DNA of 64,000 nucleotides from Ariolimax columbianus (taxonomy: Eukaryota > Mollusca > Gastropoda > Stylommatophora > Arionidae): positions 20,387,464-20,451,463 of the forward strand of contig JAVGWX010000018.1 of NCBI GenBank assembly GCA_036924085.1, written 5' to 3'. Shown piece after piece: positions 35,941 to 47,240 of the stretch (positions are counted from its first letter, which is position 1; each line of letters begins with the position of its first letter). Both the position numbers and the translations under genes were made by a program. The notes under the pieces were generated by a model. That model ran no database searches. It was given only the letters and a program-made list of their open reading frames with translations, and was not told where the DNA came from.

Positions 35941-37060
35941 TAATTAGAGAAAATAGAGATGGTAGGACACACACTTAAGAAGAAACCTAATAATGTAACC
36001 ATACATGCCCTGGATTGGAAATAGATGGGAAATAGCTCATAGAACTGACTGTGTTGCACCTGGGCACCCCCATTGGTGCTCAGTCTTTCATCTCCTGCAG
36101 TGTCTCATAAATTTTTCCCTGACTTTGTCAGGTGTCCAATTACAGCTGCGTGAAAAGGTGTCACATCATGAACAAAAATCCATTGCGTGTCCTTTCTGTC
36201 AAACTGGGTATGATTTGATTTGAACCTGATATGTTGGGATTGTAAGCCAAGCTCACAACGTTTAGGCCACATGTTCCTCATGGATTGGAACTCATGGAAG
36301 AAGACCAGAATTGGGAGGCTAAAGATAATCTGTGAAAGAATTGCAGAAGAGAAATAAAGACAACTTGTGTCTAATGAACAGAGCTAAAAATGATGCTACC
36401 ATAAGGGAAAACATTGAAGAATAGCCGTTGCAGTTGTATGTTCCAAAGAAGAAGAAGGAATTAGTTAAATTATGTGTGCACATTTCCAGAAGGAGATGCC
36501 ACAAAAGAAATTTCCACTAGAATTGCTTTGGCGTCGTGCGCCTTTAATTTCACCAACATCTGGAAATCAACGAGGCTGATCAAACATACCAAGCTCAGAC
36601 TATTCAACTCAATCGTAATATCAGTCCTGCCACATGGATGGGAAAGCTGAAAACGAACAAAAGCGCTGGAAAACAAACTAAATATCTTTGAAAATAAATG
36701 TTTAAGAAAATTAATGAATACACGCTGGGACCAGTTCATAACTAATGACTCGATAAGAACAGAGACAAACCAACTATATGTGTCGACATCATCCGGAAAA
36801 AACGATGGAAATACATAGGACATGACCTTAGAATGAACAACAACCATCTTCCATTGCAAACACTCGAATGGACACCAAGAGTCATTCGGAAAAGAGGGTG
36901 ACCCACGGAAACACAGAAGAACAATTATCCGAGAGGGCTCAACTATGGGCCTCAGCACCATATAATATCTAAAAACAGTGGCGTCACACCGTTCCAACTG
37001 GAGATCATTTGTTTCTGCCTTACGCGCCGAATTTGGCGTGCAAAGAACATAGATAGATTC
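35941..37060 (+). mobile_element. RTE-like LINE remnants flanking a SINE-H insertion
   Basis: 35941-36020 reads GHTLKKKPNNVTIHALDWK; a SINE-H insert follows (36021-36280) between copies of TGGATTGGAA, and the remnant continues to about 36460. A second segment, 36500-37060, has YTLGPVHN and ITNDSIRTETNQLYV, then RRWKYIGHDLRMNNNHL and RVIRKRGRP in shifted frames. Both have many stops. Confidence 0.7.
36021..36280 (-). mobile_element. tRNA-derived SINE-H with 10-bp TSD
   Basis: The family shows, on the plus strand, TCAGGTACCCATTTACAGCT mid-body and a right end that is the complement of a tRNA-like head. Here TGGATTGGAA occurs at 36011-36020 and 36281-36290. It is inserted in an RTE-like remnant. 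Confidence 0.82.
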
Positions 37061-37326
37061 CCAGAGTAACTGAAAACATGCAAACTATTATGACTAGTCA
37101 GCGTTAGAATTGAATTGGGCATGTCCACAAAGGCTACCCTGATACCATCACGAGAACTACCATGCCATGGACTCTAGAAGGAAGATCAATGAACAGCCAA
37201 TTTAAACTAGCCTAGAAACTGAACTGAAAATATTGAAATAGACATTGGGGCACTGTACTAACAATGAATAAAAAAAAAATTAAAGTGGAAATTCATCAGA
37301 ATTAACCACTGGTTGGAAATGGAGTT

Positions 37327-37580
37327 TTTGAAGACTCCATTGTACTAAGCCGCAGCCTCTAAGATGTGGGTAGCCAGTGCCCTTTCTTGCTGTTTTTACT
37401 TTCCCTAACTCATATGTCAGGTACCCATTTACAGCTAGGTTGACTGGAGCAGCGGTCCCCGATTAAAATCATGACCCGTATTTTTTTAGTCTCTGGACGT
37501 GATTCGAACCGAGGCACAGTTACCACAGAAAATAGCGAATTGCTCGCTATGAACTGAGCTAACGTGCCCCTCCAAACAAT
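37327..37580 (-). mobile_element. tRNA-derived SINE-H
   Basis: On the minus strand, GTTAGCTCAGTTCATAGCGA is an A box and CTCGGTTCGAATCACG a B box. The body carries TATGTCAGGTACCCATTTAC on the plus strand. Confidence 0.85.
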
Positions 37581-37826
37581 GAATACAGATAGACAAATTC
37601 AACGAGTTTGTTGTTGCCCTAACTGACCTCACCAGGCATAATAATCACTGTCTGCTTCTTTAGTCATTGACTTAGAAACCAAGATATGTACACATATGGA
37701 AAGAAAATGTCGAGGATTGGGCATAGCAATAATCTGTTGGAATACCAAGAGACAGAAAGTGTTAAAGATCTATTGCAGTGAACTGTTTTCAAGTAGTTTT
37801 GTAGAAAAGTATTAGCAAAGGAACTT

Positions 37827-38185
37827 CTTCTTCCTTGTCGTTCTCAATCTCCCTCTACCAAGCCCTGAAAAGCGCTTCGCAAGTAGCAGGATGTTGTCCG
37901 AAGAATGGAATGGGCTGTGTTGTAGCTTACAGCTTGATTGCAATATTTGCACTTTTCAGTCCGACACATCCGACTTGAGCAGGCAATTTTGAGTACCGGG
38001 CTAGCCTTCCCTCTTTGATCCTTTCTCCTTAGCCAGTCTGCTCTGTTGCAGCCTGTTATCCAGGATCACCGAGTGGAGGTGTAGAAGGTTCTTGCCAGCT
38101 CTGGTTCGCTGGCCCTGACGCTAGCAGTCTGCTATGGGTCGCTGATCGCTACAGCTCATGCGCTGCTCAGCATCTTGATCCTAGG
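37827..38185 (-). mobile_element. SINE-A, near full length
   Basis: TCTTCTTCCTTGTCGTTCTC at the left and GCTCAGCATCTTGATCC at the right, with all internal marks present. Confidence 0.87.
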
Positions 38186-38499
38186 AAAGAAACAATGGAT
38201 TGCAGTCTTGATAATCATGATATGTTCTTAATGTGATTGAATTGCCATGACTTTTTAAGATGGTGAACAAATAAAGATCCACTATTAAGATTTTTGACAG
38301 ATATACCTGCTGAGTGATTTCCCGGTGATTTGTATTTTATTAATTTGTCAAATTTTTGGGGGCTAATTTATTCATTTTACTCATTTTATAAGTATTTCTA
38401 TTTAAACAGTTAAATATGGCAATTTAATAATGAAGCTCAATCAATGATTCAAGTTGTCTTACTGCTGACAAACAATTTATAATAAATATGTTACTTTTG
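38186..38499. other. AT-rich intergenic sequence
   Basis: Nothing recognised. Confidence 0.55.
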
Positions 38500-39050
38500 T
38501 TATCAAACCATGTTTCAAAAAATCATATTTGTTATCAAACCATGTTATCAACAAGTTGTATCTATTATCAAACCATGTTTTCAACAAGTTGTATCTGTTA
38601 TCAAACTGAATTTTCAACAAGTCATATCTGTTAGGAAACCATATTTTCAACAAGCCATATCTGTTATCAAGCCATGTTTTCAACAAGTCGTATCTTTTAC
38701 AAAAGTAATATCTCCTTTGAAAGCCATATCTGTTATAAAACCATGTTTTCAACAAGTCATATCTTTTATAATACTCTTTTCAGTCATTTTGTTATAAGCC
38801 CATGTTTGCATCAAGCCATATCTGTTATAAGCCCATGTTTGCATCAAGCCATATCTGTTATAAGCCCATGTTTTTATCAAGCCATATCTGTTATAATGTT
38901 TGCATCAAGCCATATCTGTTATACTGTTTTCATCAAGCTATATCTGTCATAAGCCCATGTTTTCATCAAGCTATAATCATAAGCCCATGTGTGCATCAAG
39001 CTTATCTGTTATAAACCCATGTTTTTATCAAGCCATATCTGTTTTCAAAA
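38500..39050. repeat. 33-bp tandem array, about 16 units, two subfamilies
   Basis: The left half has TATCTGTTATCAAACCATGT plus TTTCAACAAGTCA; the right half has TATCTGTTATAAGCCCATGT plus TTGCATCAAGCCA. The 33-bp period keeps frames open on both strands, but the products are low-complexity. Confidence 0.93.
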
Positions 39051-39376
39051 TAACTTAAATTGTTTGATTTATATTTGATAAAAAAACAAACAATATTTAA
39101 ACAGAATCAAGTTGTTTATCGTAACACTTGTTTATTAATAAATTGTTCAGAGATCAGATAAATGAATCACTTTCTATGGTTCTAAAAAACTACTACCAAC
39201 ACGCACACATATCATTAAATGACATTGGGCCAAAGGATGTGAGCCTGAATGCTGCTGGATCTATATCAACAACATTAATAATTTGTGTTCACTATGAAGT
39301 TGTATTTTTTGTTATGTCTTTAAAAAAAATAAAGGCACTTGTGATCAAGTTATCTATACAAGTTGTAATGTTTTAA

Positions 39377-40029
39377 CCTTTAGCACGCCACATTTCTTTT
39401 TACAAAAAATTTGCATCTCGCTATGGTAGTCAACTTTCAAAATTTGTAACTTTACTGTTTGTTTGTCAATAAATATGATTTTCTTGTGTGTAGAGACATG
39501 ATTGAATAAGGAACTTGTGGGTGTTATTGTTTTTGTTGTGTGTTTGTTAGTTTCTGAGATACAAAAAGATGAAGTTGAAAATTTTTGAAAATCTCAGACA
39601 AAATTTGAACTCGCCCGCTAAGCCTAGTCGCTCCAATAGAAAACCATGAAAACCACAACAACGTATCGATACTGTGTTTACAATATCGACACAACTGTTA
39701 GTTTCCAATTCAAACGTAGTTCTTTCATCTAAACAAACAAAATAAACAGATCTACTCGATAAAGATCTTTCCCAACAACCTACTTCCCCTTTCGCAAAAA
39801 GTCGGCTTGCTCCGAGCGGTGTATACAAAATTAAAATGGTTCAAAAGCCATTTGTAATCGAACATACGATACTTTAACCAGCAAAATATTGTGTATATAT
39901 GGGTAACATATTCAGTAGTAAAAAATGGCTATCGGGAGTGTCTTTGTTAAAAATTGTTTTTTTTCTTCCCGAAAACCGTTTTTGAATGGAGCTTGAGTCT
40001 AGACATTCTTGACCAATGCGTGCTAAAGG
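39377..40029. mobile_element. piggyBac-like non-autonomous DNA transposon (MITE), 653 bp, both ends present
   Basis: The left end is TTAA (39373-39376) followed by CCTTTAGCACGC; the right end is GCGTGCTAAAGG followed by TTAC. The 12-bp termini are perfect inverted repeats, and the TTAA target with CC-starting ends is the piggyBac signature. No transposase is encoded. An open stretch of about 90 codons on the minus strand (39547-39828, containing [19 protein letters not shown]) is shared with the second copy at 20246 but matches nothing I know. Confidence 0.8.
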
Positions 40030-40139
40030 TTACTACTGTACAAAACATTTACGTTGAGTGCATTACTTTGTACTGTTTTGTATTTTATCTCATGTAAATT
40101 TGGATTATGGTGAGAGTCCAGATGCTGCTGCTAGATTCT

Positions 40140-40556
40140 TAACAACAGTAAGCCATGTACCCATTTACAGCTGAGTTGACCGAAGATTGCCAATAACGTG
40201 AGTGGAACGTCCTACTCTTGCTGGCTCCCAGTACATCCCTCTTTAGTTGTCTTTTGGTAAACAGCAAATTGTGTCCCATGGTAACAATTGCCGCTGGGCA
40301 TGAAGATGACTCTTCATGCACTAAACCGCAGTCGTCTGGGTGAGGTTGGGTGGCCAGTTCCTTTCCTTGCTATTTATACCTTCCCAACTTATATGTCAGG
40401 TACCAATTTACAGCTGATACGACTGGAGGAGCGGGCGTACCAGGTACAAACTGTGGGACAGATTTATCTATGTCCTTCCGTGAACTAGAACCCTACCACG
40501 CTGTAATCCCAACCTAGTAAGCCAACTCACTGTCAACTAGGCAACATGCTCCATTT
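40140..40556 (-). mobile_element. SINE-H copy and an adjoining partial copy
   Basis: A partial copy at 40140-40210 (CATGTACCCATTTACAGCTG) and a near-full copy at about 40285-40556 (TATGTCAGGTACCAATTTAC, ending AGGCAACATGCTCC). Confidence 0.75.
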
Positions 40557-40604
40557 TGAGGCATGCTTAGAAGGTGGTTCAACCCCTTGCTCTCTGAATA
40601 CCAC

Positions 40605-40775
40605 TCCACCTGCTGAAGTCGGATGTGTCGGACCGAAAGGTGCAAAAATCGCAGTCAAGCTGTAAACTATGACCCAACACATTCCGTTCTCCGGAACACA
40701 TCCTGCTACTTTCAAAACCCTTTTCATGGCTTGGTGGCGGGAGATTAAGAATGAACGAAGAAGATGAAGTACCAC
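40605..40775 (+). mobile_element. SINE-A 3' fragment
   Basis: It contains CTGCTGAAGTCGGATGTGTC to GAGATTAAGAATGAACGAAG plus AAGATGAAG. Confidence 0.8.
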
Positions 40776-41042
40776 CCTGGTCACTTTTACATATAGTGTA
40801 CAAATATCCTGTCACACTCAGCATTCCTACATCATTTTTGGTTATGAGTTGTGTTTGCCAAGAGTGAATACATATTAATCAACCTTTTGATACTAGGACC
40901 CAGAATAGAAACAGCAAATAGCTACCTGCCTGGTATGTCATAATAGAGGGGGGGGGGGGTACCCCACCCCTGAAGAAACTATAAGCCACATGGAAAAAGA
41001 AAGACAACCTCCACACCTCACCTCATGATAAAAGGAGGAGTC

Positions 41043-41275
41043 TTCTTCTTAAGCGTTCATCCTAAAAAAGACATTTTGATGCGTCGTAGTTTACAATGAG
41101 GCTGCGGTATCTGCGTCTTATGGCCCGGCACATTTGGTTTCATTACAGCGTTTTTTCAACCGTGTTTACTTTCCCTCTTCAATCAATAATCTATTATCCA
41201 GGCTGCATGGTTGCAGTCCATTTCCAGCTATGAGTCACTGACTACTATTAACTCATTCACTTTTTCCTCAGAAGA
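41043..41275 (-). mobile_element. SINE-E copy
   Basis: TCTTCTTCTTAAGCGTTCAT, TTTACAATGAGGCTGCGG and GCATGGTTGCAGTCCATTTC. Confidence 0.8.
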
Positions 41276-41752
41276 GAAGTAACTAAGTCAGGTCATCAAA
41301 AATTTGTTCATGAGTAAATTTGTAAAAATACTTGCTGATACCGTACACGCTTGAGATACTGGGGCCTGAAAAGACAGCAAAGAAAAATAACGCTAAACCT
41401 GCCAAGCATGTCATAATGGGTGCTAAGGAGAGTTGTGTTTCTAGCCAGCTATCTCAACCTGTAGAAACTTAAGCAACAAAAACAAATACAAACAAGAGAA
41501 TTGAGGGCTTGGAGGTCGGAAGATGTAGCACAGTGGTTGAGCTGACAGCAGCCAGCAAATCTTAGCTGGCTGTTTGCTTCAGGGTCAGCCAACCAGACCT
41601 GGTCAAGACCATATTCTGGTGTCAAGTGATGGCCCTGGAGACAGACTAAACAAGTGTAGTCTGGCTAAGAGAGTAGGGATTGCAGAGAGAAACAAACCTT
41701 GTAAGAAAAATACCATGCTGAAAGCAAATGTGTTGGGCCAAAAGATCCAAGT

Positions 41753-41977
41753 GGGATGGCATGGGCTAGTGGTTAAGTGACACGGCTCACAGGCTGAAGA
41801 TGGTGGGTTCACTCCCCAATCACAGCACCGACCGTTACCCCTTAGAAAATGCAGGAGGAAGCAGACCTTTACATAAAATTTATGTCGAAGTCAGATGTAC
41901 TGGGCAGACAGGCGCAAAATAAAAACACACTGCCTCAGGGAATAGAGAAATAAGACGAACGCAAAAAAAAAAAAAAT
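41753..41977 (+). mobile_element. tRNA-derived SINE (SINE-B)
   Basis: It has the same head (GGCATGGGCTAGTGGTTAAG, GTGGGTTCACTCCCC) and body as 18551, ending in a run of about 15 A. The TSD GATCCAAGT is at 41744-41752 and 41978-41986. It sits in the same SINE-E copy that also hosts the SINE-C at 42006. Confidence 0.9.
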
Positions 41978-42005
41978 GATCCAAGTCACTCACTGTAAAC
42001 TATTA

Positions 42006-42276
42006 GTAAAGTAAAGTAACCCATAGCATTACTGCCGTAGGGGTGTAAGGTGTTAGCGATCTCACATTTCAAAGGCTCGGCTATATGAGGGCGGTAGCCA
42101 TCTCCTCTCCCTCGCCGCTTTTACTTCCCGGACTGAACCGGTACCCATTTAAGGCTGGGTCGACCCGTGAGCCGTTTGCGGTCTGAAAAAAACATTACTG
42201 CCTCAACTGCGGAATGAACCCAGGACCACTCAGATGCAAAGCCAGCGCGCTAACCACTGCGCTACGCGGCTCTCAC
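42006..42276 (-). mobile_element. tRNA-derived SINE (SINE-C), second copy with TSD
   Basis: This is the reverse-orientation copy of the 8407 element (head near 42270, tail AGTAAAGTAAAGTAAC at the left). The 10-bp TSD TAAACTATTA is at 41996-42005 and 42277-42286. It is inserted in a SINE-E copy. Confidence 0.92.
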
Positions 42277-42317
42277 TAAACTATTACACAGCGTCTTTTT
42301 CAGGGCGTACTCCGAAA

Positions 42318-42690
42318 ACAAAAGAACTTCTTCGTTGTTCATTCTCTCATTCCCGCTACCAAGCTCTGAAAAAGGCTTTGCAAGTAGCAGGATGTTGTCC
42401 GGAGAAAGGAATGCGTTGTGTTATAGTTTACAGCTTGACTGCAATATTTGCACCTTTCAGTCTGACACATCCGAATTCAGAAGGCATTTTTGGATACCTG
42501 GTTAGCCTTCCCTCTTCGATCCCTTCTTCTTAGCCAGCCTACTCTGTTGGTTGCAGCCTCTTATCCAGGATCACCACACAGATGTGAAGAGCAGTCTTGG
42601 CAACTCTGGTTCGCTGGCCCTGATGCTAGCAGTCAGGTTTGGGTCTCATCCCACCACAACTCATGCACTGTTCAGCATCTGTGCTCCACA
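42318..42690 (-). mobile_element. SINE-A, near full length
   Basis: It starts CTTCTTCGTTGTTCATTCTC and ends GTTCAGCATCTGTGCTCC. It follows the end of the nested SINE-E block. Confidence 0.85.
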
Positions 42691-42714
42691 GGGAGCTGAA
42701 AGACTTTTTGATGG

Positions 42715-42935
42715 ATAACTCGCTGCTGTTTTTACCTGATTTTTAAGTTGAATTTGCCTGCCCGGTTTTATGTACCTTTATCTGAATGCTTTAACCACCT
42801 TCCACTGGACTGGAAGCATAGTATCAGTTGATTAAAGAAGAAGATGATACTCGCTGATGTTTTTACCTGATGTTTAAGTTGAATTTGCCTGCCCGGTTTT
42901 ATGTACCTTTATCTGAATGCTTTAACCACTGTCTG
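42715..42935. repeat. About 130-bp direct duplication
   Basis: TGTTTTTACCTGATTTTTAA onward to ATCTGAATGCTTTAACCAC is repeated from about 42855 (TGATGTTTAA variant). Confidence 0.85.
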
Positions 42936-43250
42936 AATCCATTTATTTAATTATATAAATGCAATTTTAACTGCTGTGAATTTTTATACATATACTTTTA
43001 ATTGATAACTTAGTTTTCATACACATCATGCAATTTATAGCTTGAAGTATCTACAGATCATTTGCTTTATAACTGAAGATTTTTCATACATGTATTTTAA
43101 TGATTAACTTTGAGTTTTATAAAAATAAATTGAATTTATTACTAGGATTGTTTTCTCATACAAAGCATTCAATTTATATCTTGGATTTTTGCATATATAT
43201 TATTCAGTTTATAGCTAGGAATTTTCATATATGTTAAAAAGAAAATAAAC
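42935..43250. repeat. AT-rich degenerate repeat
   Basis: Motifs such as AATTTATAGCTTG.A and TTTTCATACAT recur irregularly here and again at 43490-43720. No gene seen. Confidence 0.55.
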
Positions 43251-43490
43251 TGTTGTACGGCTTTACTCCCATTGCTGGGGTAGTCGAGAAGTTTTTAGAC
43301 AGACCTACAGGCCGCTTCTCAACTGGTGCTGCAACATCGTGTGCTGGCTATGTTTGTTTATTTCACCACCAACAGAAGAACAACATATGCCTTATGGGGG
43401 ATTCGATCCGCTGCCCTCCTTGTCAACATGCAGGCATCAAAACCATTCAGCCATGCGCTCCTCTTCATATTTGTAATTCAGTGTATTTCA
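43250..43490 (-). mobile_element. tRNA-derived SINE with Leu/Ser-like head (SINE-K)
   Basis: The minus strand reads GCGCATGGCTGAATGGTTTT (A box) and GGATCGAATCCCCCAT (B box), with a long variable region between them as in tRNA-Leu/Ser. The body lies to the left. No full tRNA acceptor stem is evident. Confidence 0.6.
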
Positions 43491-43829
43491 TCAAAGAGGA
43501 TTTAAACAATTCATTAATTTTATAGTTAGGAGTTTTCATAATTTAGTTCATAACTTGGAGTTTTCATACTAATCAAATTGAAACTAGCAGAAGCGTACAT
43601 ACATTTCATTGCAATTTTAACTAAATGTTTCAAGTATTTCATGAACACAACTTTTTTTTATAACTTTTCATTATTTCAATGAAATTATAACTAAGAGTTT
43701 CCATGTCTACAGAGAACTGCATTGAGGAAGAATTTTTGTTTCTGTCATCACATGTACATATATATAATGAGGTGAGAATTGTTAAAATGATGAAATGGAG
43801 GCCTAGGCTATAAAAACAGAAGTTGAGAT

Positions 43830-44552
43830 TTTGCACCAACAGTTTGACTTGGGCGAATTGTTGCAGATAGATTTGGTAATTTTTAGTGACTCCAGGTCGG
43901 TTCTGGGGGAGCTGAAGAACACCCCATACAAAGAAAATGAGATATTCTTGGTGGGGAGGGCGATCAACTACATCATCACTGCTCGCGGGATAAATGTCAC
44001 CTTGCAATGGATCCCTGGACATAGTGCGCTACTAGGGAATGAGATGGCCGACAGATTGGCAAAAACAGGAGCCTAGAAACAACAATTGGATAGACCCTAC
44101 ATAGTAAAACAAATTATTAAAAATAATACTCGAGAACCCTGGATGAACAGGTGGGTGATGGGAACAACAGGTCGCAGTGCATTTAGCGAAATGTCACAGC
44201 CAAGAAGTAATGATGACATAAATAAACTGCATAGAAGAGATCAAAGTCTCATCTTTCAGTTCTGAACAGGAAATACCAGAGTCAATAGCCACTTGAACAG
44301 CATCAATTCCCAGCACCTGCCCTTGTGCAGACATTGCTCTCATCCTGATGAAACAGTTTGACATCTACTCATTGGGTGCAAGGCGCTTGCGGATATGAGG
44401 AACAGATTCTTACAAGCACTGCCGACAGTTACCAACACACTGTACGTAGCAGTGACACAACTGAAGAAGACATGTATCTATATAAGAATGGCATTGGGCT
44501 GCCAAGAGCAGGCTTGCTCAGCAGCTATAAGATAACAACAACAACATGTATA
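43830..44552 (+). mobile_element. I-clade LINE 3' fragment with (AAC)n tail
   Basis: It reads LVIFSDSRSVLGELK, VTLQWIPGHSALLGNEMADR (RNase H with Asp), then after stops WMNRWVMGTTGRSAFSEM, LHRRDQSLIFQF and a Cys/His cluster (LCRHCSHPDETV.HLLLGCK). It ends GATAACAACAACAACATG rather than (GAA)n, so it is a different family. SINE-D follows directly. Confidence 0.82.
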
Positions 44553-45105
44553 ACTAGGTGAGGAATCGACGTGATCCCCATAGTAGTCAGCGACAATTAG
44601 AGGAAACCAAGTATAGCACAATCGCCTGGAGGACCCAGATCCACCTTCATCAGTACACTTTGGCTGTGAGCAAAGATACTGCATCCCACCACTTAACTTC
44701 CTTTTCAGGATGCACAAAAGAGTAAACCTACTCATTGTGGGCATTCAAAATAACGGTACATGTCATGACATGTTGTTACTAATGCCAGTCATACTTGAGT
44801 TAGCACCTCTTGGCTGCAGAGCAATTTGAGGCTTCTCAGTAAGCTCACCACTATAGGGATCACAATATCAATCCCCACCTCATTAGTCAGGCTACCATTA
44901 AACAGTCTGTTTCCAGGGAGAACTGCTTGGAAGTAAGGTGGGATCTTTAGCATGTTTCACCATACCTGAACTAATATTGTTTGATCAGTCTGTTTTGCCT
45001 GACCTGAACTAACAATAACATTGTCTGATCAGTCTGTTTTGCCTGACCAGAACTAACATTGTCTGATCAGTCTGTTTTGCCTGACCAGACATAAGTCTCC
45101 TCTGT
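44553..45105. mobile_element. Two inverted SINE-D copies back to back
   Basis: 44553-44755 is plus orientation (GGTGAGGAATCGACGTGATC to GGGCATTCAAAATAACG); 44775-45105 is minus orientation with three TGATCAGTCTGTTTTGCCTG-like units at its end. It resembles the 7160-7745 pair. Confidence 0.82.
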
Positions 45106-45126
45106 TCATGCCATTAAACTTTGACT

Positions 45127-45425
45127 TGGGGGCTGAAGATGCAGCGGTGAATGAGCTGACAGCAGCCAGGCGACACATAGCTGGGTGCTTGCATCAGTCA
45201 GTGACCCATAACTGACCAAGTCCTTATATTCTGCCCCCAAATGATGGCTCTGGAAACAAACCTCAACCATGTAGCCTAATAAGAGATTAGGGATCAAAGG
45301 GGGAGGACAAACCTAGTCCAAAAAATGCAGTACTGAAATTGGCTGTGTCGGGCTGAAAGACACAGATATCGCAGCCTCGCTGTAAACTAGGACACGTCAC
45401 ACAGGACGAAAGCTGAAGAAGAAAC
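45127..45425 (+). mobile_element. SINE-E copy
   Basis: It runs from GGGGGCTGAAGATGCAGCGG to CACAGGACGAAAGCTGAAGA plus AGAAAC; the 42-bp tandem array begins immediately after. Confidence 0.85.
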
Positions 45426-46250
45426 ATTGACTGTTGTTTTAAATTTTCTGCTGGTTGGGGTAGCTAGCCCCATGGCCAATCCTCCTTTCTCTGCTGGTTG
45501 GGGTAGCTAGCCCCATGGCCAATCCTGAAGAAGAAACATTGACTGTTGTTTTAAATTTTCTGCTGGTTGGGGTAGCTAGCCCCATGGCCAATCCTCCTTT
45601 TTCTGTTGGTTGGGGTAGCTAGCCCCATGGCCAATCCTCCTTTTTCTGTTGGTTGGGGTAGCTAGCGCCATTGGCCAATCCTCCTTTTTCTGTTGGTTGG
45701 GGTAGCTAGCCCCATTGGTCAATCCTCCTTTTTCTGTTGGTTGGGGTAGCTAGCCCCCATTGGTCAATCCTCCTTTCTCTGCTGGTTGGGGTAGCTAGCC
45801 CCATGGCCAATCCTGAAGAAGAAACATTGACTGTTGTTTTAAATTTTCTGCTGGTTGGGGTAGCTAGCCCCATTGGTCAATCCTCCTTTTTCTGTTGGTT
45901 TGGGTAGCTAGCCTCATTGGTCAATCCTCCTTTTTCTGCTGGTTGGGGTAGCTAGCCCCATTGGCCAATCCTCCTTTTTCTGTTGGTTGGGGTAGCTAGC
46001 CCCATTGGTCAATCCTCCTTTTTCTGTTGGTTGGGGTAGCTAGCCTCATTGGTCAATCCTCCTTTTTCTGCTGGTTGGGGTAGCTAGTCCCATAGCCAAT
46101 CCTGAAGAAGAAACATTGACTGTTGTTTTAAATTTTCTGCTGGTTGGGGTAGCTAGCCCCATTGGCTAATCCTGAAGAAGAAACATTGACTGTTGTTTTA
46201 AATTTTCTGCTGGTTGGGGTAGCTAACCCCATAGCCAATCCTCCTTTGTC
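45425..46250. repeat. 42-bp tandem array with a 33-bp alternating spacer (higher-order)
   Basis: The core unit TGCTGGTTGGGGTAGCTAGC plus CCCATGGCCAATCCTCCTTT is present about 16 times. Five or six times it is followed by GAAGAAGAAACATTGACTGT and TGTTTTAAATTT, making a mixed-order array. GCTAGC and CCATGG are internal palindromes. The spacer matches the terminus of the upstream SINE-E. Confidence 0.93.
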
Positions 46251-46264
46251 ACCTCTTAACAACA

Positions 46265-47240
46265 TGCCTAGCAGGTTACCTACTTAACATCTTTATGCTG
46301 GTTTAAAAGCCTCTGCAGAGTTTATATGCAACCAGTTTCTTTACATTCACTTGATCTAAGTATACCCATGTGCATACAAGCTATTCTTGAATGCTTTAAT
46401 TGTCCCTTCTGTCACTATTTCCTATGCCGATGCATTCCAAGCATTCACCACTCTCTGACTAAAAAAATAATTCATGGTACTAATCTGGACCTTTCTTTAA
46501 TTAATTTGTAGCTGTGCCCTTTTGTTCTTGTAGGTGGTTATATTTTTAAAAACGTTATAGTCTAATTTATCCTGTCTGTTAATTATCTTATAAACCTGTA
46601 TTAAATAACCTGGAATTCTTGTCTATTCTAGGTACTGTAGGCCGGTTTTTCTGAACCATTCCTCATAACTGTAATTCTGGAAATATCAGTTTTGTATCCT
46701 TTCCAACATGTTTATATCCCCTCTATGATAAGGACTCCACACTTGTACACAGTACTCCAATCTAGGTATAATACTTTGTACAGTTTGACTATAACTTTCA
46801 TGCTCCTATGCTTAATATTTCTTTTTATCGTTCCTAACATTAAATTTGCCTTTTTCACTGCTACCTGGACTTGCTCACTCACTTTACCTGTATGATCTAT
46901 TATAACCCCTAGCTCCCTTTATTTATCTATCATTCTAATATTATTCTCGCCCATTCTGTAATTATGTTTCATATTGGATCTACCCATGTGGATGACTGTA
47001 CATCTACATTAAACTCCATTTGCCAGCTTACAGACTATTCTCAAATTTTATCTAAATCCAACATCAATATATCCACTTCTGTTTTAGATGAGACACTACT
47101 GCATAATTTTGCAATCAAGGATCCGATATCAATGTCCAAATCGTTTATATATATGTATATACAGAACTTATAATCTTTTATAACCCCTAGGTCCTTTTCT
47201 ATCTTTCAAACACTGTTCTCTCCCATTCTGTAACTATGTT
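46265..47240 (-). mobile_element. CR1/Jockey-like LINE, second copy, more decayed
   Basis: It is homologous in the same orientation to 26340-27340 (the same GTACACAGTACTCCAATCTA and ACTCACTTTACCTGTATGAT stretches on the plus strand, with variants) but has many indels. The terminal hairpin motif is at about 46297-46338. Confidence 0.85.

Larger units (their letters stand above)
41515..42325 (+). mobile_element. SINE-E copy with two nested SINE insertions
   Basis: The host begins TCGGAAGATGTAGCACAGTG and ends ACACAGCGTCTTTTTCAGGG. SINE-B (41753-41977) and SINE-C (42006-42276) interrupt it, each with its own TSD. Removing both restores a continuous SINE-E order. Confidence 0.88.

Noticed and set aside
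36470..36997. 175-codon open frame on the minus strand
   Set aside because: It is antisense to a recognisable plus-strand RTE-like LINE remnant (GHDLRM..., RKRGRP).
38477..39014. Open frames on both strands in 38.5-39.0 kb
   Set aside because: The 33-bp period keeps frames open; the products are simple repeats.
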